A stretch of DNA of 64,000 bases, taken from NCBI GenBank assembly GCA_015075555.1, contig JABTUD010000002.1:1054001-1118000 (forward strand), written 5' to 3'. The position numbers and the translations under genes are program-made. The stretch comes from Thermoflexaceae bacterium. GTDB taxonomy: Bacteria > Chloroflexota > Dehalococcoidia > Tepidiformales > Tepidiformaceae. A model generated the notes under the pieces. It had not been told where the DNA came from and searched no databases. It was given only the letters and a program-made list of their open reading frames with translations. Shown here piece by piece: positions 24,297-34,618 of the stretch; the stretch's first letter is position 1, and each line of letters begins with the position of its first letter.

Positions 24297-26927
24297 TCAG
24301 ACGGAGGCGGCACCCGGAGCCCCGGGTGGCCCACCGCGCAAGATGCGCAGCCCCCGCCGGAGGGCGTCGAGCGCCAGGAACACGGCCGCACCGGCGGGCA
24401 GCACCAGCAGCCAGGCAGGATGTACGGGGCGCATCGAGAACAGGGTATTGAACCCGGGGATGTACACGAGCGCGAGCGCCAGTGCTACCTCGAATGCCAG
24501 GCCCCCCGCAACCCAGCCGTTCGAGCGGAGAGACAGGCGCGCGCGCAGCGGGCCATCGCGGGCGGCGAAGAGGCAGCCTACCTGGCCGCCGACAATGCCC
24601 AGGAATGTCAACGTCGTGGCCTGGTGCTCGAAGGCCGCGCCGAAGCCATCCATGGATTCAAAGGGCCGCCACCCGGCCTCGATGTAGTAGCCGAAGAACG
24701 CGGCCACGCCGAGGGCGGCTTCGATAAGGCCGAAGAAGAGAAAGGTGCGCAGCGCGAGCGGACGCGTGAGCAGGGGCGTGCCAGGCGATTCGGGGGGGCT
24801 CCCCATAATCCCGGCGGAAGGCCGCTCGGCGCCAAGGGCCAGGGCTGGCAGAAGGTCTGTTCCGAGGTCGATTGCCAGCACCTGGATGATTGCGAGCGGA
24901 AGCGGAACGGGCAGGAAGACGTAGACCAGGAACGGCGCCAGTTCGGCCACATTGCTCGTGAACACGTAGCTAACGAACCGGCGGATATTCGCCTTGATCG
25001 ACCGTCCCTCTTCGATGGCAGCCACGATGGTGGCGAAGTTGTCGTCGGCGAGGATCACGTCGGCAGCCTGCTTGGCGACCTCGGTGCCGCGGAGACCCAT
25101 GGCCACGCCCACATCGGCAGCGCGGAGCGCGGGGGCGTCGTTCACGCCATCGCCCGTCGCCACCACAACCTCGCCCGAGTGCCTTAGCAGCTCGACGATC
25201 CGCAGCTTCTGGGCGGGGTCGATGCGGGCAAACACGGCATCGCCGCGAAGGAGCTCGAGCAGGTCTGGGTCGCCCATACCGGGCAGGGCCTGTCCCTGGA
25301 CGACCGGGATGCCGGCATCGAGCCCGACCGCCACGGCGACGGCATGGGCGGTAGTGGGATGGTCTCCGGTGAGCATCACCACGCGCACGCCAGCACGCCG
25401 GCAATCGGCGATGGCAGCGGGGACCTCGGGACGGGGTGGGTCATGGAAGCGAACAAGCCCAACGATTGCCGGCGACTCGCCCGCGTCGCCGGCGGCGACA
25501 AGAAGCAGGCGTTCACCATTGCGGGCAGCATCCTCCATGGCACTGTGGACCGCGGGCGGGCTCGCTCCTGCGAGCTGCTCCACAGCTTCAGGCGCGCCCT
25601 TCACGAACTGACGGCGACGGCCGTCGACTTCGCAGGTGACGCTCATGTACCGGCGATAGGCGTCGAAAGGGAGGTCCTGCAGTCGTGGGTACTGCTGACG
25701 AAGGGCCACCGGGTCGTTGCCGGCGGAACGTAGCCACTCTGCCAGCGCGGCATCGATAGGGTCGCCCTCATAGCGCCCGTCAACCAGGCGGGCATCGTTG
25801 CAGAGGGCGGCTGCCAGCATTGCCTCGTCGCTGCCGGCCTCGCTGTCGATGTTCTGAAAGGCGAGAACGGAGAGGGCATTCCGGGTGAGCGTGCCCGTCT
25901 TGTCGGTGCAGATGACCGTGACGGATCCGACAATTTCCACGGCTGAGAGCCGCCGAACGGCGGCGCCACGGGCCGCCATTCGCCGTGCGCCAATGGCCAG
26001 CGATACGCTCAGTGTGGGCAGCAGGCCCTCGGGCACCAGGGCGACAATCACGCCCGTCGCGAATGTGAGCGCGGCGATGAAGCCGGAATCGCTGGTGACC
26101 CCGACGAGAAGGAGGGTTGCCGTGCCGGCGAGAACAGCGATGACGGCTGTGACGTGCGAGAGCCCCGCGATCTGCTGTTCGAGAGCAGAGTCGCCCCGGT
26201 GAACGCCCTGGACAAGCGCAGCAACCGCACCAAGCGTGCTCGCCTGACCGGTAGCGAACACCACGGCCGAGGCCGTGCCTGTCACGACGGCCGCGCCCGC
26301 CGGGGCGATGCATGTCAGGTCGCTGATGTTCGCCTGTGGACCCGGTTCGACGGGCGCAGCATCGCGCGCTACGGGCGCGGACTCCCCGCTCAGTAGGGAA
26401 AGGTCGAGCGAGAGGTTGTCGGATTCGAGCAGGACGCAGTCGGCGGCAACGATGTCACCTGCGGCCAGGCGGATGACGTCACCCACAACCAGGTCCTGCG
26501 AGGGCAGGCGTCTTTCCGTGGCTTCACGAACCACACGGGCCTGGATGGCGACGCGGCGCATGAGGCTTTCCACCACCTGTTCGGCCCGGTGTTCCTGCAC
26601 GAAGGCAAAGACGCCATTCACAGCGACGACGGCAACGATAGCGGCGCCGAGCTCGGGCGCGCCCGCCGCCAGGGCAAGACCAGCGCCGAACCAGAGGAGC
26701 AGCGCCAGCGTATGGGTGAAATTGGCGGCGAAGGCCAGCAGCGGCCGGCGGGCCTCGGGGCGCACGGGCTCGTTGGGGCCGTGCTCCCCCAGCCGGGTAG
26801 CGACCTCAGAGGCGGTCAGTCCGGACGGCCGCGAAGCGAGAACAAGGAGACGCTCATCCGGCAAGAGAGCGGCGAGCTGCGAATGCGACGCAACGGAACG
26901 GGGAACAGGTGGCACTTGCCCGGACAC
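24297..26927 (-). CDS. P-type ATPase, type IIC-like (Na+,K+-ATPase group)
   Basis: 876 residues from GTG 26927. Standard P-ATPase motifs: 'LLSGES', 'ICTDKTGTLT' (phosphorylated Asp), 'KGAPE', 'GDGVNDAPAL'. The M4 motif is 'VPEGLLPT', M5 'TSNVAELAPFL' and M6 'AIDLGTDLLPA'; PEGLL, SN-x-x-E-x-x-PF and IDLGTD are shared with Na+,K+/H+,K+-type IIC pumps rather than SERCA (PEGLP). The N-terminal cation domain is 'LTASEVATRLGEHGPNEP'. It should move Na+, K+ or Ca2+; which is unknown. Confidence 0.9.
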   Translation of the reverse strand: MSGQVPPVPRSVASHSQLAALLPDERLLVLASRPSGLTASEVATRLGEHGPNEPVRPEARRPLLAFAANFTHTLALLLWFGAGLALAAGAPELGAAIVAVVAVNGVFAFVQEHRAEQVVESLMRRVAIQARVVREATERRLPSQDLVVGDVIRLAAGDIVAADCVLLESDNLSLDLSLLSGESAPVARDAAPVEPGPQANISDLTCIAPAGAAVVTGTASAVVFATGQASTLGAVAALVQGVHRGDSALEQQIAGLSHVTAVIAVLAGTATLLLVGVTSDSGFIAALTFATGVIVALVPEGLLPTLSVSLAIGARRMAARGAAVRRLSAVEIVGSVTVICTDKTGTLTRNALSVLAFQNIDSEAGSDEAMLAAALCNDARLVDGRYEGDPIDAALAEWLRSAGNDPVALRQQYPRLQDLPFDAYRRYMSVTCEVDGRRRQFVKGAPEAVEQLAGASPPAVHSAMEDAARNGERLLLVAAGDAGESPAIVGLVRFHDPPRPEVPAAIADCRRAGVRVVMLTGDHPTTAHAVAVAVGLDAGIPVVQGQALPGMGDPDLLELLRGDAVFARIDPAQKLRIVELLRHSGEVVVATGDGVNDAPALRAADVGVAMGLRGTEVAKQAADVILADDNFATIVAAIEEGRSIKANIRRFVSYVFTSNVAELAPFLVYVFLPVPLPLAIIQVLAIDLGTDLLPALALGAERPSAGIMGSPPESPGTPLLTRPLALRTFLFFGLIEAALGVAAFFGYYIEAGWRPFESMDGFGAAFEHQATTLTFLGIVGGQVGCLFAARDGPLRARLSLRSNGWVAGGLAFEVALALALVYIPGFNTLFSMRPVHPAWLLVLPAGAAVFLALDALRRGLRILRGGPPGAPGAASV

Positions 26928-27123
26928 ACGAGGTGGGATGGGGATACCGTACTCGCAATAGTCGCCGTGTGTGGAGTGCCTCCGCAGCGCGCAGCCGCCT
27001 GGACTGTGGGGGGACGGGTGTTCGAGCCAGGGGAAACAGACCCCAGCAGGGCCGCGACGGCGAGTGAATCAGCAGCGCGAGACGGGGTGTCCGTGCATCC
27101 TGCAACCTGCCGGCGGCAGCGGG

Positions 27124-28239
27124 TCATGCGGCGTGGAACGACTGCCCCGCCTTGTTGCCTGCGGTGCTGAAGCGCGCCCCGGTGCCGAGCAGCTTCTGGA
27201 GCCGCCGCAGGAGGGACTCGAGGTAGAGGTCCGGGCAGTAGAGGGTCAGCTCGAGCCCTCCGTTCGCATCGAGCACCACCTGGTCGAATCCGCGGATGAG
27301 GCGCCGCAGAGCGAGCAGGTTCCGCAGCGCCGCTCCCCGGGCAACAGAGACGCGGATGACGTGGCGCGGCATTCCCAGCCGGGTTGGAGGTAGCGGGCCT
27401 CCCTGCAGCTTCCGCTCGATGGCCCCAATGACCTGGTGGGGGGAAAGGGGCGAGGCAAGGATCTCGGGGACGCCGAGGGCAATGATGGCCTCCGCATCGG
27501 CCAGCGTGTCGATTTTCGCCACGCCAACCGTCCGCGCCCTCAGTGCGGCCGGCAAACGCTGTACGACCCGGGTGGCGCTGAGTCGCGCCGTGCAGCCAAC
27601 GAAGAGGACCCCGTTGTGGAGTGGGGCGGCACCGCCGAGGTCGATCGTTCGCCGGGTGGTGTGCGTCCTGCCCATCGCCTCGACGGTTCTCGCCAGGAGG
27701 GAGGCGTCGGGGCCCGGCAGGCACACGGAGGCCGTATCGGCTGCATGGAACCAGGTCCACTCCCCCATCGAGCCTTCGGATTCTCGTGCGGCCGTCCCCC
27801 GGAGCGAGGCAGAGTCCATCACGAAGCTGAGATGCCAGGAGTGGCAGAGCGGGCAGACCCGCTGCTTCCGCAGTTCGCCCACGTGCTTCGCAATGGGGCT
27901 CCGGCCCGGGCCGCGATGCTCAACGCGGCGCCGATGGGAGACGATGTCGATGGTGTAAGCCTCATTGCCCAGGTCGGCATCGCAGGATTCGCACAGGTTG
28001 GGGCTGTAGTCCCCCTGGGCGGCTGGCGGCCCTTCGACCCCGAGACGCCCGCCCAGGGAAGCCGCGATGGCCCAATTGGCAAATGCCAGGCACCCGACGC
28101 ACAGAGCATGGGCGGTGAGCACAGACGCTTCTCGCCACGCTTCGCCGGCCCCACGATGCAGGCGAACGAACTGAATCTCACCGGCGATGGCGACGCTGGT
28201 GCAGATCCCGCACCGGATTGTGATGTCTGGCTGGGTCAA
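27124..28239 (-). CDS. Cysteine-rich protein of unknown function
   Basis: 371 residues from TTG 28239; the start is uncertain because the frame stays open to 28737 with a less protein-like sequence and no ribosome site is seen. The N-terminal half has CxxC pairs: 'RCGIC', 'LCVGC', 'LCESCDADLGNEAYTID' and 'VCPLCHSWH', a zinc-ribbon-like set. The C-terminal half is hydrophobic alternating alpha/beta ('VGVAKIDTLADAEAIIALGVPEILASPLSP'), which resembles a receiver-like fold. I do not recognise the family. Confidence 0.55.
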   Translation of the reverse strand: MTQPDITIRCGICTSVAIAGEIQFVRLHRGAGEAWREASVLTAHALCVGCLAFANWAIAASLGGRLGVEGPPAAQGDYSPNLCESCDADLGNEAYTIDIVSHRRRVEHRGPGRSPIAKHVGELRKQRVCPLCHSWHLSFVMDSASLRGTAARESEGSMGEWTWFHAADTASVCLPGPDASLLARTVEAMGRTHTTRRTIDLGGAAPLHNGVLFVGCTARLSATRVVQRLPAALRARTVGVAKIDTLADAEAIIALGVPEILASPLSPHQVIGAIERKLQGGPLPPTRLGMPRHVIRVSVARGAALRNLLALRRLIRGFDQVVLDANGGLELTLYCPDLYLESLLRRLQKLLGTGARFSTAGNKAGQSFHAA

Positions 28240-28854
28240 GGCCTGGACCCGAATGAGGCTCCGCCCTGCGGCGCGGCCGGGAGCCGTCTCCCGGACAAGG
28301 AGCGGGAACACCGCAGCGGCAGGGGCCGTCGCTGGCTGTGGCGCGCATCCCACAGCCGGCAAACGAGCCGCCTGGTCGCGGTCGTGACGATCGGCATCCT
28401 CAACCTGTCCACAAAAACTTCTTTCCGCTGGCGCCAGGGAGTCCCTGTGGCCGGCCCGGACGGGATCCTGTCCGGCGCACCACATCGCCCGGGCCTGAGC
28501 CCAGGCGCCGGGACAACACGTGCCAATGCCAGCATGGGCGATCCTGGCGCCCGTCACACCCCGGGGGATCCCCACTGTTTGCCGCATTTCATGCCGAGAT
28601 CCCCCGGGGGGCACCCGCTCGACTGGAGGACCAGGGCCGGGAGCCCCTCCGGCCAGCCCGCCAGCAGGGCGACGGTTCGGTGGCCGAAGTGCGCTCGCCT
28701 GCAACACGCTTTCGTGTGGGGCTCTGCCGCGGGTCATCTCTGGTCATGGCGCGTTCGTGGCCGCCCACGGCCGGTGAGGCCATCGTCAGCGACGACAGCG
28801 CAGCGCGGGGAGTGCGGCGAGGGCCCCCTGGCGGGTCTGCTACAATCCAACCCC
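28240..28854. other. 615-nt gap with a long inverted repeat
   Basis: No convincing gene. It holds the promoter of the plus-strand gene at 28855 (TACAAT 28841-28846) and a 12-bp perfect inverted repeat (28559-28570 and 28598-28609). Frames open on both strands are Arg/Pro-rich shadows. Confidence 0.5.
28559..28609. repeat. 12-bp inverted repeat, 27-nt spacer
   Basis: CCCCGGGGGATC at 28559-28570 pairs perfectly with GATCCCCCGGGG at 28598-28609. It could be an operator, a structured RNA or a terminator stem, but no U-run follows on either strand. Confidence 0.6.
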
Positions 28855-29331
28855 ATGAAGAAGGCACTGAAGGCGTTCGCGATCCTCGTCATTGGCGCGC
28901 ACCTGGCGGCGATGGTGGCGGCGCTCATCATCAAGCTCACGCGCCCATCGCAGGGGGACGAGGAGAGCGACGTGGTCGACCTCGTTACCGTCTACAGCGG
29001 GCTTGAGTTCGCCAGCCGGGCGCGGAACTTCCTCGGGGGCACGCTGCTGACCATGTTCGGCGGGTCGGAAATCGACCTGCGGGGCGCTGCGATTGACCCC
29101 GCGGGCGCGGACCTCGAAGTGCGCACCGTCTTCGGGGGAACCGAGATCGTGGTGCCCGAAGGCTGGAACGTGGCCCTCGAAGCGCAGAACTTCATGGGAG
29201 GCAGCGAAAACCGGGTGAAGTCCACGGGCGCCGGGGACGGGCCGACCCTGCGGGTGCACGCTCTCACCGTCTTCGGCGGGCTTGATATTTCCACCCGCCC
29301 CCCGGCGGAGGGATCGAGCCTTGCCCGGTGA
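28855..29331 (+). CDS. Membrane-anchored LiaF-like C-terminal domain protein
   Basis: 158 residues from ATG 28855; TACAAT (28841-28846) ends 8 nt before it. One N-terminal TM helix ('ALKAFAILVIGAHLAAMVAALII') is followed by a beta-rich domain with three 'FGG' turns: 'TMFGGSEIDLRGA', 'TVFGGTEIVVPEGWNV' and 'TVFGGLDIS', the repeat style of LiaF/DUF2154 'cell wall-active antibiotics response' proteins. Members sense envelope stress or scaffold membrane signals. It overlaps the next gene by 11 nt. Confidence 0.75.
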   Translation: MKKALKAFAILVIGAHLAAMVAALIIKLTRPSQGDEESDVVDLVTVYSGLEFASRARNFLGGTLLTMFGGSEIDLRGAAIDPAGADLEVRTVFGGTEIVVPEGWNVALEAQNFMGGSENRVKSTGAGDGPTLRVHALTVFGGLDISTRPPAEGSSLAR

Positions 29332-29842
29332 CCTCGAAGATGTCGAGCGCCAGCTCCTTGAGGAGATCCGCGGCCTGAAGCGCACGGTGCGCACACTCTC
29401 CATCGTCTTTGGCGGCATCCTGCTCGCCGTGGTGGTGCTTGGGGTGGTAGTCACAATCCTGGGGACGGTGACCGGCAGCGACGGCGGCGGACCGGGGGCG
29501 GCGGCGGACGTGCATGCCGCCCTGACGCCCGGCGCCACCGCCGAAACGGTCACGGAGGCGGACCGGAAGGTGCGCGCCACGATAACCGGGTTCACCTGGC
29601 GCCAGGGGCCCGTCTTCGTCGCCCGCATCAAGGGTGGCGAGCCGGAGAGCATGGAGGCCGATGCCTGGACCTTCGTGCTGCAGGACGGCACGGTGCTGGC
29701 GCTCAGCCGCGAAGAAGTGGGAGAGCAGACCTATCGCTTCTGGCTGGAAGGCAGCCTGCCTGCGACCGGCAAGGTGCGCTTCATCCACTTCGACCCCGAC
29801 GACAGCCACGGGGACATCTACTTCGACGTTGACCATCGCTGA
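29321..29842 (+). CDS. Membrane-anchored protein of unknown function
   Basis: 173 residues from TTG 29321, about 9 nt after GGAGG (29307-29311) and overlapping the previous stop. An N-terminal charged helix ('LEDVERQLLEEIRGLKR') leads into one TM segment ('SIVFGGILLAVVVLGVVVTIL'), then an extracytoplasmic beta-rich domain ('VRATITGFTWRQGPVFVARIKGGE'). No family recognised. Co-transcribed with the LiaF-like gene. Confidence 0.7.
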   Translation: MPGDLEDVERQLLEEIRGLKRTVRTLSIVFGGILLAVVVLGVVVTILGTVTGSDGGGPGAAADVHAALTPGATAETVTEADRKVRATITGFTWRQGPVFVARIKGGEPESMEADAWTFVLQDGTVLALSREEVGEQTYRFWLEGSLPATGKVRFIHFDPDDSHGDIYFDVDHR

Positions 29843-30124
29843 TTATCGCGTGATCTCGAAGCCGGAGAGTGGCTCGCTCCCCGGGTCTGCCGTCTCCGTG
29901 CACCCGGCTACATACGAGCCAGGCGGGCCGCGGCGAACGGCCTCCATCAGCCGCTCAAGCTGAGCGGCAGGGCCTTCGGCCAGCACCTCGACGGTACGCC
30001 CATCGGGGAGGTTGCGGACCCAGCCCGCAAGGCCGAGCTCGTCGGCGACATCGCGAACGAACCAGCGGAAGCCCACGCCCTGCACGCGCCCGCTGACGAT
30101 GATGCGGCGCCGTTCGACCGTCAT
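29843..30124 (-). CDS. acyP: Acylphosphatase
   Basis: 93 residues, normal length. 'VSGRVQGVGFRWFVRDVADELGLAGWVRN' holds the catalytic Arg (GVGFR) and Asn (VRN) of acylphosphatases; 'DGRTVEVLAEGP' follows. It hydrolyses acyl phosphates in the cytosol. Its stop codon abuts the stop of the convergent upstream gene with no spacer (29842/29843). Confidence 0.93.
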   Translation of the reverse strand: MTVERRRIIVSGRVQGVGFRWFVRDVADELGLAGWVRNLPDGRTVEVLAEGPAAQLERLMEAVRRGPPGSYVAGCTETADPGSEPLSGFEITR

Positions 30125-30185
30125 GGGAGGCGACAGTGCGCGGACGGGGCGCCGCGGACCGGTGCAGGGGGCGCCGGCTCAGGGC

Positions 30186-30635
30186 TCACCTCCCCGTGCG
30201 TGCCTCCCAGATGGTTCGCCATGGCTCCTGGCCGCGAATGGCGGCGATGGTGGCCTCGCGTTCGAGGCTCGAGAGCGCGGCAAACGCCTCTTCCAGTGTG
30301 GCGGCGCCGTCGTTCGAGACGCCGGCAAGGCGGGCGCGCAGGGGAGCGAGGGCGTCTTCTTCGACCAGGCGCCGGACGGTGTGGGGCCAGAGGAAGTAGG
30401 AGAACGCCTTTGGCGCGCCGAAGGCCGGGCGGCGGCGTCCGAGCCAGTGGAAGCGTCCCTGGACCGATGCGACGGGCTCGACGATGGCGACCATGGGGCC
30501 TTCGTCCCCGGCAACGCGCGTATCGACGAGGAGGCGTTGGGGGAAGAGCGCAAAGCCGATCGTGAGCACATCGGCGCGTTGGAGGACCTGGTTGAGGGCC
30601 TCGAAGTCGACTTCGATACCGTTCTCAGCAAACAT
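30186..30635 (-). CDS. Protein of unknown function
   Basis: 149 residues from ATG 30635, 4 nt after GGAGG; the longer frame to 30728 runs through the terminator hairpin. Sequence is soluble with a normal composition ('DFEALNQVLQRADVLTIGFALFPQRLLVDTR') and a charged C-terminus ('EAALRGQEPW...WEARTGR'-like end). Chloroflexota often carry this family but I cannot name a fold. It lies 62 nt upstream of acyP on the same strand. Confidence 0.65.
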   Translation of the reverse strand: MFAENGIEVDFEALNQVLQRADVLTIGFALFPQRLLVDTRVAGDEGPMVAIVEPVASVQGRFHWLGRRRPAFGAPKAFSYFLWPHTVRRLVEEDALAPLRARLAGVSNDGAATLEEAFAALSSLEREATIAAIRGQEPWRTIWEARTGR

Positions 30636-30658
30636 GACTTCCTCCTTCCCGGAAAAGT

Positions 30659-30693
30659 AACGAGGGGGCGAGCATCTGCTGCGCCCCCTCGTT
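30659..30693 (-). terminator. Intrinsic terminator of groEL
   Basis: AACGAGGGGGCG (30659-30670) pairs with CGCCCCCTCGTT (30682-30693), an 11-nt loop between. Read on the minus strand, it is followed by ACTTTTCC. It lies 62 nt past the groEL stop (30755). Confidence 0.6.
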
Positions 30694-30754
30694 GAAGCCT
30701 GGGTGAACCGGAGAGAGGAGAGGGGCAAGCCCTCGCCGGCTCCCTGGCAATGGC

Positions 30755-32442
<1,688 letters not shown>

Positions 32443-32576
32443 TTCATCTTCCGGGATGGGCGCCCGGGCCGCAAGCTGTTCCTCCCGCGCAGGGGCGGTG
32501 GCGCTTGACCGCGGGTGTAGCCTGATAGGCGAAACGACTTTCCGAAATGCGCGAGTCGCGCGAGAAGGAGAAAGCG

Positions 32577-33047
32577 ATGCCCGTGAAGGAGGAACTCGAG
32601 ACCTATCTGAAGGAGCAGGGAGTGGCGTTTGAAGAGCAGCGCCACCGGGTGGCGTACACCGCCCAGGAGGTGGCCGCAAGCGAACATGTGCCCGGCAGGC
32701 TTGTGGCAAAGGTTGTGATGGTGGTCGCCGATGGCGAGACGGTCATGACCGTGCTCCCGGCGTCGTTCCGGCTGGACCTTGCTTCGGTGGCACATGCCCT
32801 TGGCGCAGGCGAGGCGAGGCTGGCGCGCGAGATGGAGTTCGCGGCAGCCTTCCCGGGGTGCGAGGTCGGTGCGATGCCGCCCTTCGGCAACCTGTTCGGC
32901 ATCCCCGTGCTGGTGGATACGAGCCTCGCCGAAGACGACCGCATCATCTTCCAGGCGGGCACGCATACCGACACGATGAGCCTGCGCTATGCGGACTTCG
33001 CGCGGCTGGTGAAGCCCCGGCTGGCCGAGATCAGGCTGGGCCGCTAG
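32577..33047 (+). CDS. YbaK/EbsC-family aminoacyl-tRNA deacylase
   Basis: 156 residues from ATG 32577, preceded by AAGGAG. Editing-domain motifs: 'ELETYLKEQGVAFEEQRH', 'VAKVVMVVADGE', 'GCEVGAMPPFGNLFGIPVLVD' with the conserved PPFG loop. The family hydrolyses mischarged tRNA (Cys/Ala-tRNA-Pro). It sits divergently from groEL; its promoter lies inside or next to the CIRCE region. Confidence 0.88.
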   Translation: MPVKEELETYLKEQGVAFEEQRHRVAYTAQEVAASEHVPGRLVAKVVMVVADGETVMTVLPASFRLDLASVAHALGAGEARLAREMEFAAAFPGCEVGAMPPFGNLFGIPVLVDTSLAEDDRIIFQAGTHTDTMSLRYADFARLVKPRLAEIRLGR

Positions 33048-33058
33048 GACGGCCAGGC

Positions 33059-33619
33059 TCAGCGTGGGCCGTGGTGGCCGCGCAGCCAGGCGATATGGGC
33101 GCTCTCTTCGAGGGCGGTAATCCAGTGCAGGGCCTCCCAGAGGGTGGCGCCCCGGGCATAGGCGCCGTGGCCGCGCAGGAGCACCGCGCGGCTGGCCGCA
33201 AGGGAATGCGCCACCTGCTCAACCTGCCGGGGACCTTGTTCGATGACGGGGACCTCGTCCAGGTGAAGCTGCCCTTCGAAGTCACCGGGGACGAAAACGC
33301 CGGCATCGAAGGAGAGGGCGATGGCGTGGCGCGGATGGGCGTGGACCACCGCCTGCGCGCCGGAGAGGGCATAGACCGTCGCGTGGAGCACGGTGTCGCT
33401 TGAGGGCGGCGGCCCCTCGTGGCTTCCGCCGGCGTGGACGAGGCTGATGTGGCGAGCTTCGAGGTGGCCAAGCATGGTGCCGGTGCCGGTGATCCACATA
33501 TCGTGGCCGGCGCGGACGCTCAGGTTTCCGCCGTGGCTGGTGACCAGCGCGAGCCGGTAGAGGTCGCGGCCAACCTCCTGCATCTCTTTGAGAACACCGG
33601 GCGGAACGTTGAGCGGCAT
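33059..33619 (-). CDS. Class II aldolase/adducin-family protein
   Basis: 186 residues from ATG 33619, with GAGGAG upstream. Motifs: 'VTSHGGNLSVR' (phosphate-binding N-terminal), 'AVVHAHPRHAIALS' with His ligands, and 'LLRGHGAYARG' with the third His. The family cleaves sugar phosphates (fuculose-1-P, ribulose-5-P epimerase-like). It is shorter than FucA (about 215). Lies on the same strand as the SDR gene upstream. Confidence 0.88.
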   Translation of the reverse strand: MPLNVPPGVLKEMQEVGRDLYRLALVTSHGGNLSVRAGHDMWITGTGTMLGHLEARHISLVHAGGSHEGPPPSSDTVLHATVYALSGAQAVVHAHPRHAIALSFDAGVFVPGDFEGQLHLDEVPVIEQGPRQVEQVAHSLAASRAVLLRGHGAYARGATLWEALHWITALEESAHIAWLRGHHGPR

Positions 33620-33659
33620 GGCGGGCGCTTCTCCTCGCGGGACCTGTCGCGGCGCGGCT

Positions 33660-34427
33660 TCAGCTCCAGATGTTGCCGCCGCCGTCGACATAGATCCGCT
33701 GGCCGCTGAGGTAGCTGGCCCCTTCCGACACGAGGTAACGGACCACGTCAGCGACATCGCCTGGCTGGCACACGCGGCCGAAGGGCATCCTGCGGTCGAG
33801 TTCGTGGATGTCCTGGACGCCCATCGTGGCCTTTGCGAGACGGACGCCCATATCCGTCTCGACGAGCCCGGGGGCGACGATGTTCACGTGTGTGCCGTGG
33901 GGACGCTCTTCTTTGTAGAGCGTCATGGCGAGCGCTTCCATGGCGGCCTTGCCCATGTTGTAGGGGGCGCCGTTTGCGGCCAGCGAGAGGGTGGCAACGC
34001 TGGAGATGAATATGACATCTCCCCGGGGGCGTGCCCGCATCTGCGGCGCCAGGAGCTTGCTGAGGTAGTGGGGCCCGAAGGCGTGCGTACGAATGACCCG
34101 CTCCAGTTCGGCGGGGTCGGTGTCGGCAACGCTCTGGCCGCGGCTGGCGATGCCCGCGTTGTGGACGAGGATGTCTACGTAGCCGAAGTCTTTGAGGACG
34201 GCTTCGACCATGGCCCTGTCGTCATCGAAGCTGTCGATGGAGGCGGCATAGGCGCCCGCGCGGCGGCCGAGCGCCTGGATTTCGGCAGCGGTCTGGCGGG
34301 CGGCCTCCTCGTCGCGGCGGTAGTTGACGGCGACATCGGCGCCATCCTCGGCGAGGGCGAGGGAGATGGCGCGGCCGATTCCCCGCCCTCCCCCGGTGAC
34401 AAGCGCAACGCGCCCGGCAAGTGACAT
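33660..34427 (-). CDS. Short-chain dehydrogenase/reductase
   Basis: 255 residues, AAAGGGG upstream of ATG 34427. Cofactor motif 'TGGGRGIGRAIS', 'VHNAGI' (NNAG-like), catalytic Ser in 'ISSVATLSLA' and Tyr-x3-Lys in 'YNMGKAA'. 'PHGTHVNIVAPGLVET' is typical. It oxidises or reduces hydroxyl/keto groups with NAD(P); substrate unknown. The aldolase downstream suggests sugar or alcohol catabolism, but that is inference. Confidence 0.9.
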   Translation of the reverse strand: MSLAGRVALVTGGGRGIGRAISLALAEDGADVAVNYRRDEEAARQTAAEIQALGRRAGAYAASIDSFDDDRAMVEAVLKDFGYVDILVHNAGIASRGQSVADTDPAELERVIRTHAFGPHYLSKLLAPQMRARPRGDVIFISSVATLSLAANGAPYNMGKAAMEALAMTLYKEERPHGTHVNIVAPGLVETDMGVRLAKATMGVQDIHELDRRMPFGRVCQPGDVADVVRYLVSEGASYLSGQRIYVDGGGNIWS

Positions 34428-34618
34428 CTGGAACCCCTTTCAGCAGCTGGAAACCGGATTGTGGTGCGATTCTACGGGGTCTCCAGGTAACAGGGGGCAG
34501 CAGTAAAGCGCCGGACGGACCGGCAATCAGGTCCACCCGGTAGTGTTCAGCTTGCTGGCCGCACACAATCATTTGGGTGGCGGTATGCTGCCCCAAGCTC
34601 TCGATTGCGAGGCGCCAT

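Noticed and set aside
28236-28535. 99-residue minus-strand frame ending on the TTG of the Cys-rich gene
   Set aside because: Arg/Pro rich, no domain; the TTGA overlap is probably chance, though it could mark a leader.
27436-29331. 631-residue plus-strand open frame
   Set aside because: Only the last 158 codons (from 28855) look like protein; the rest is antisense to the Cys-rich gene.
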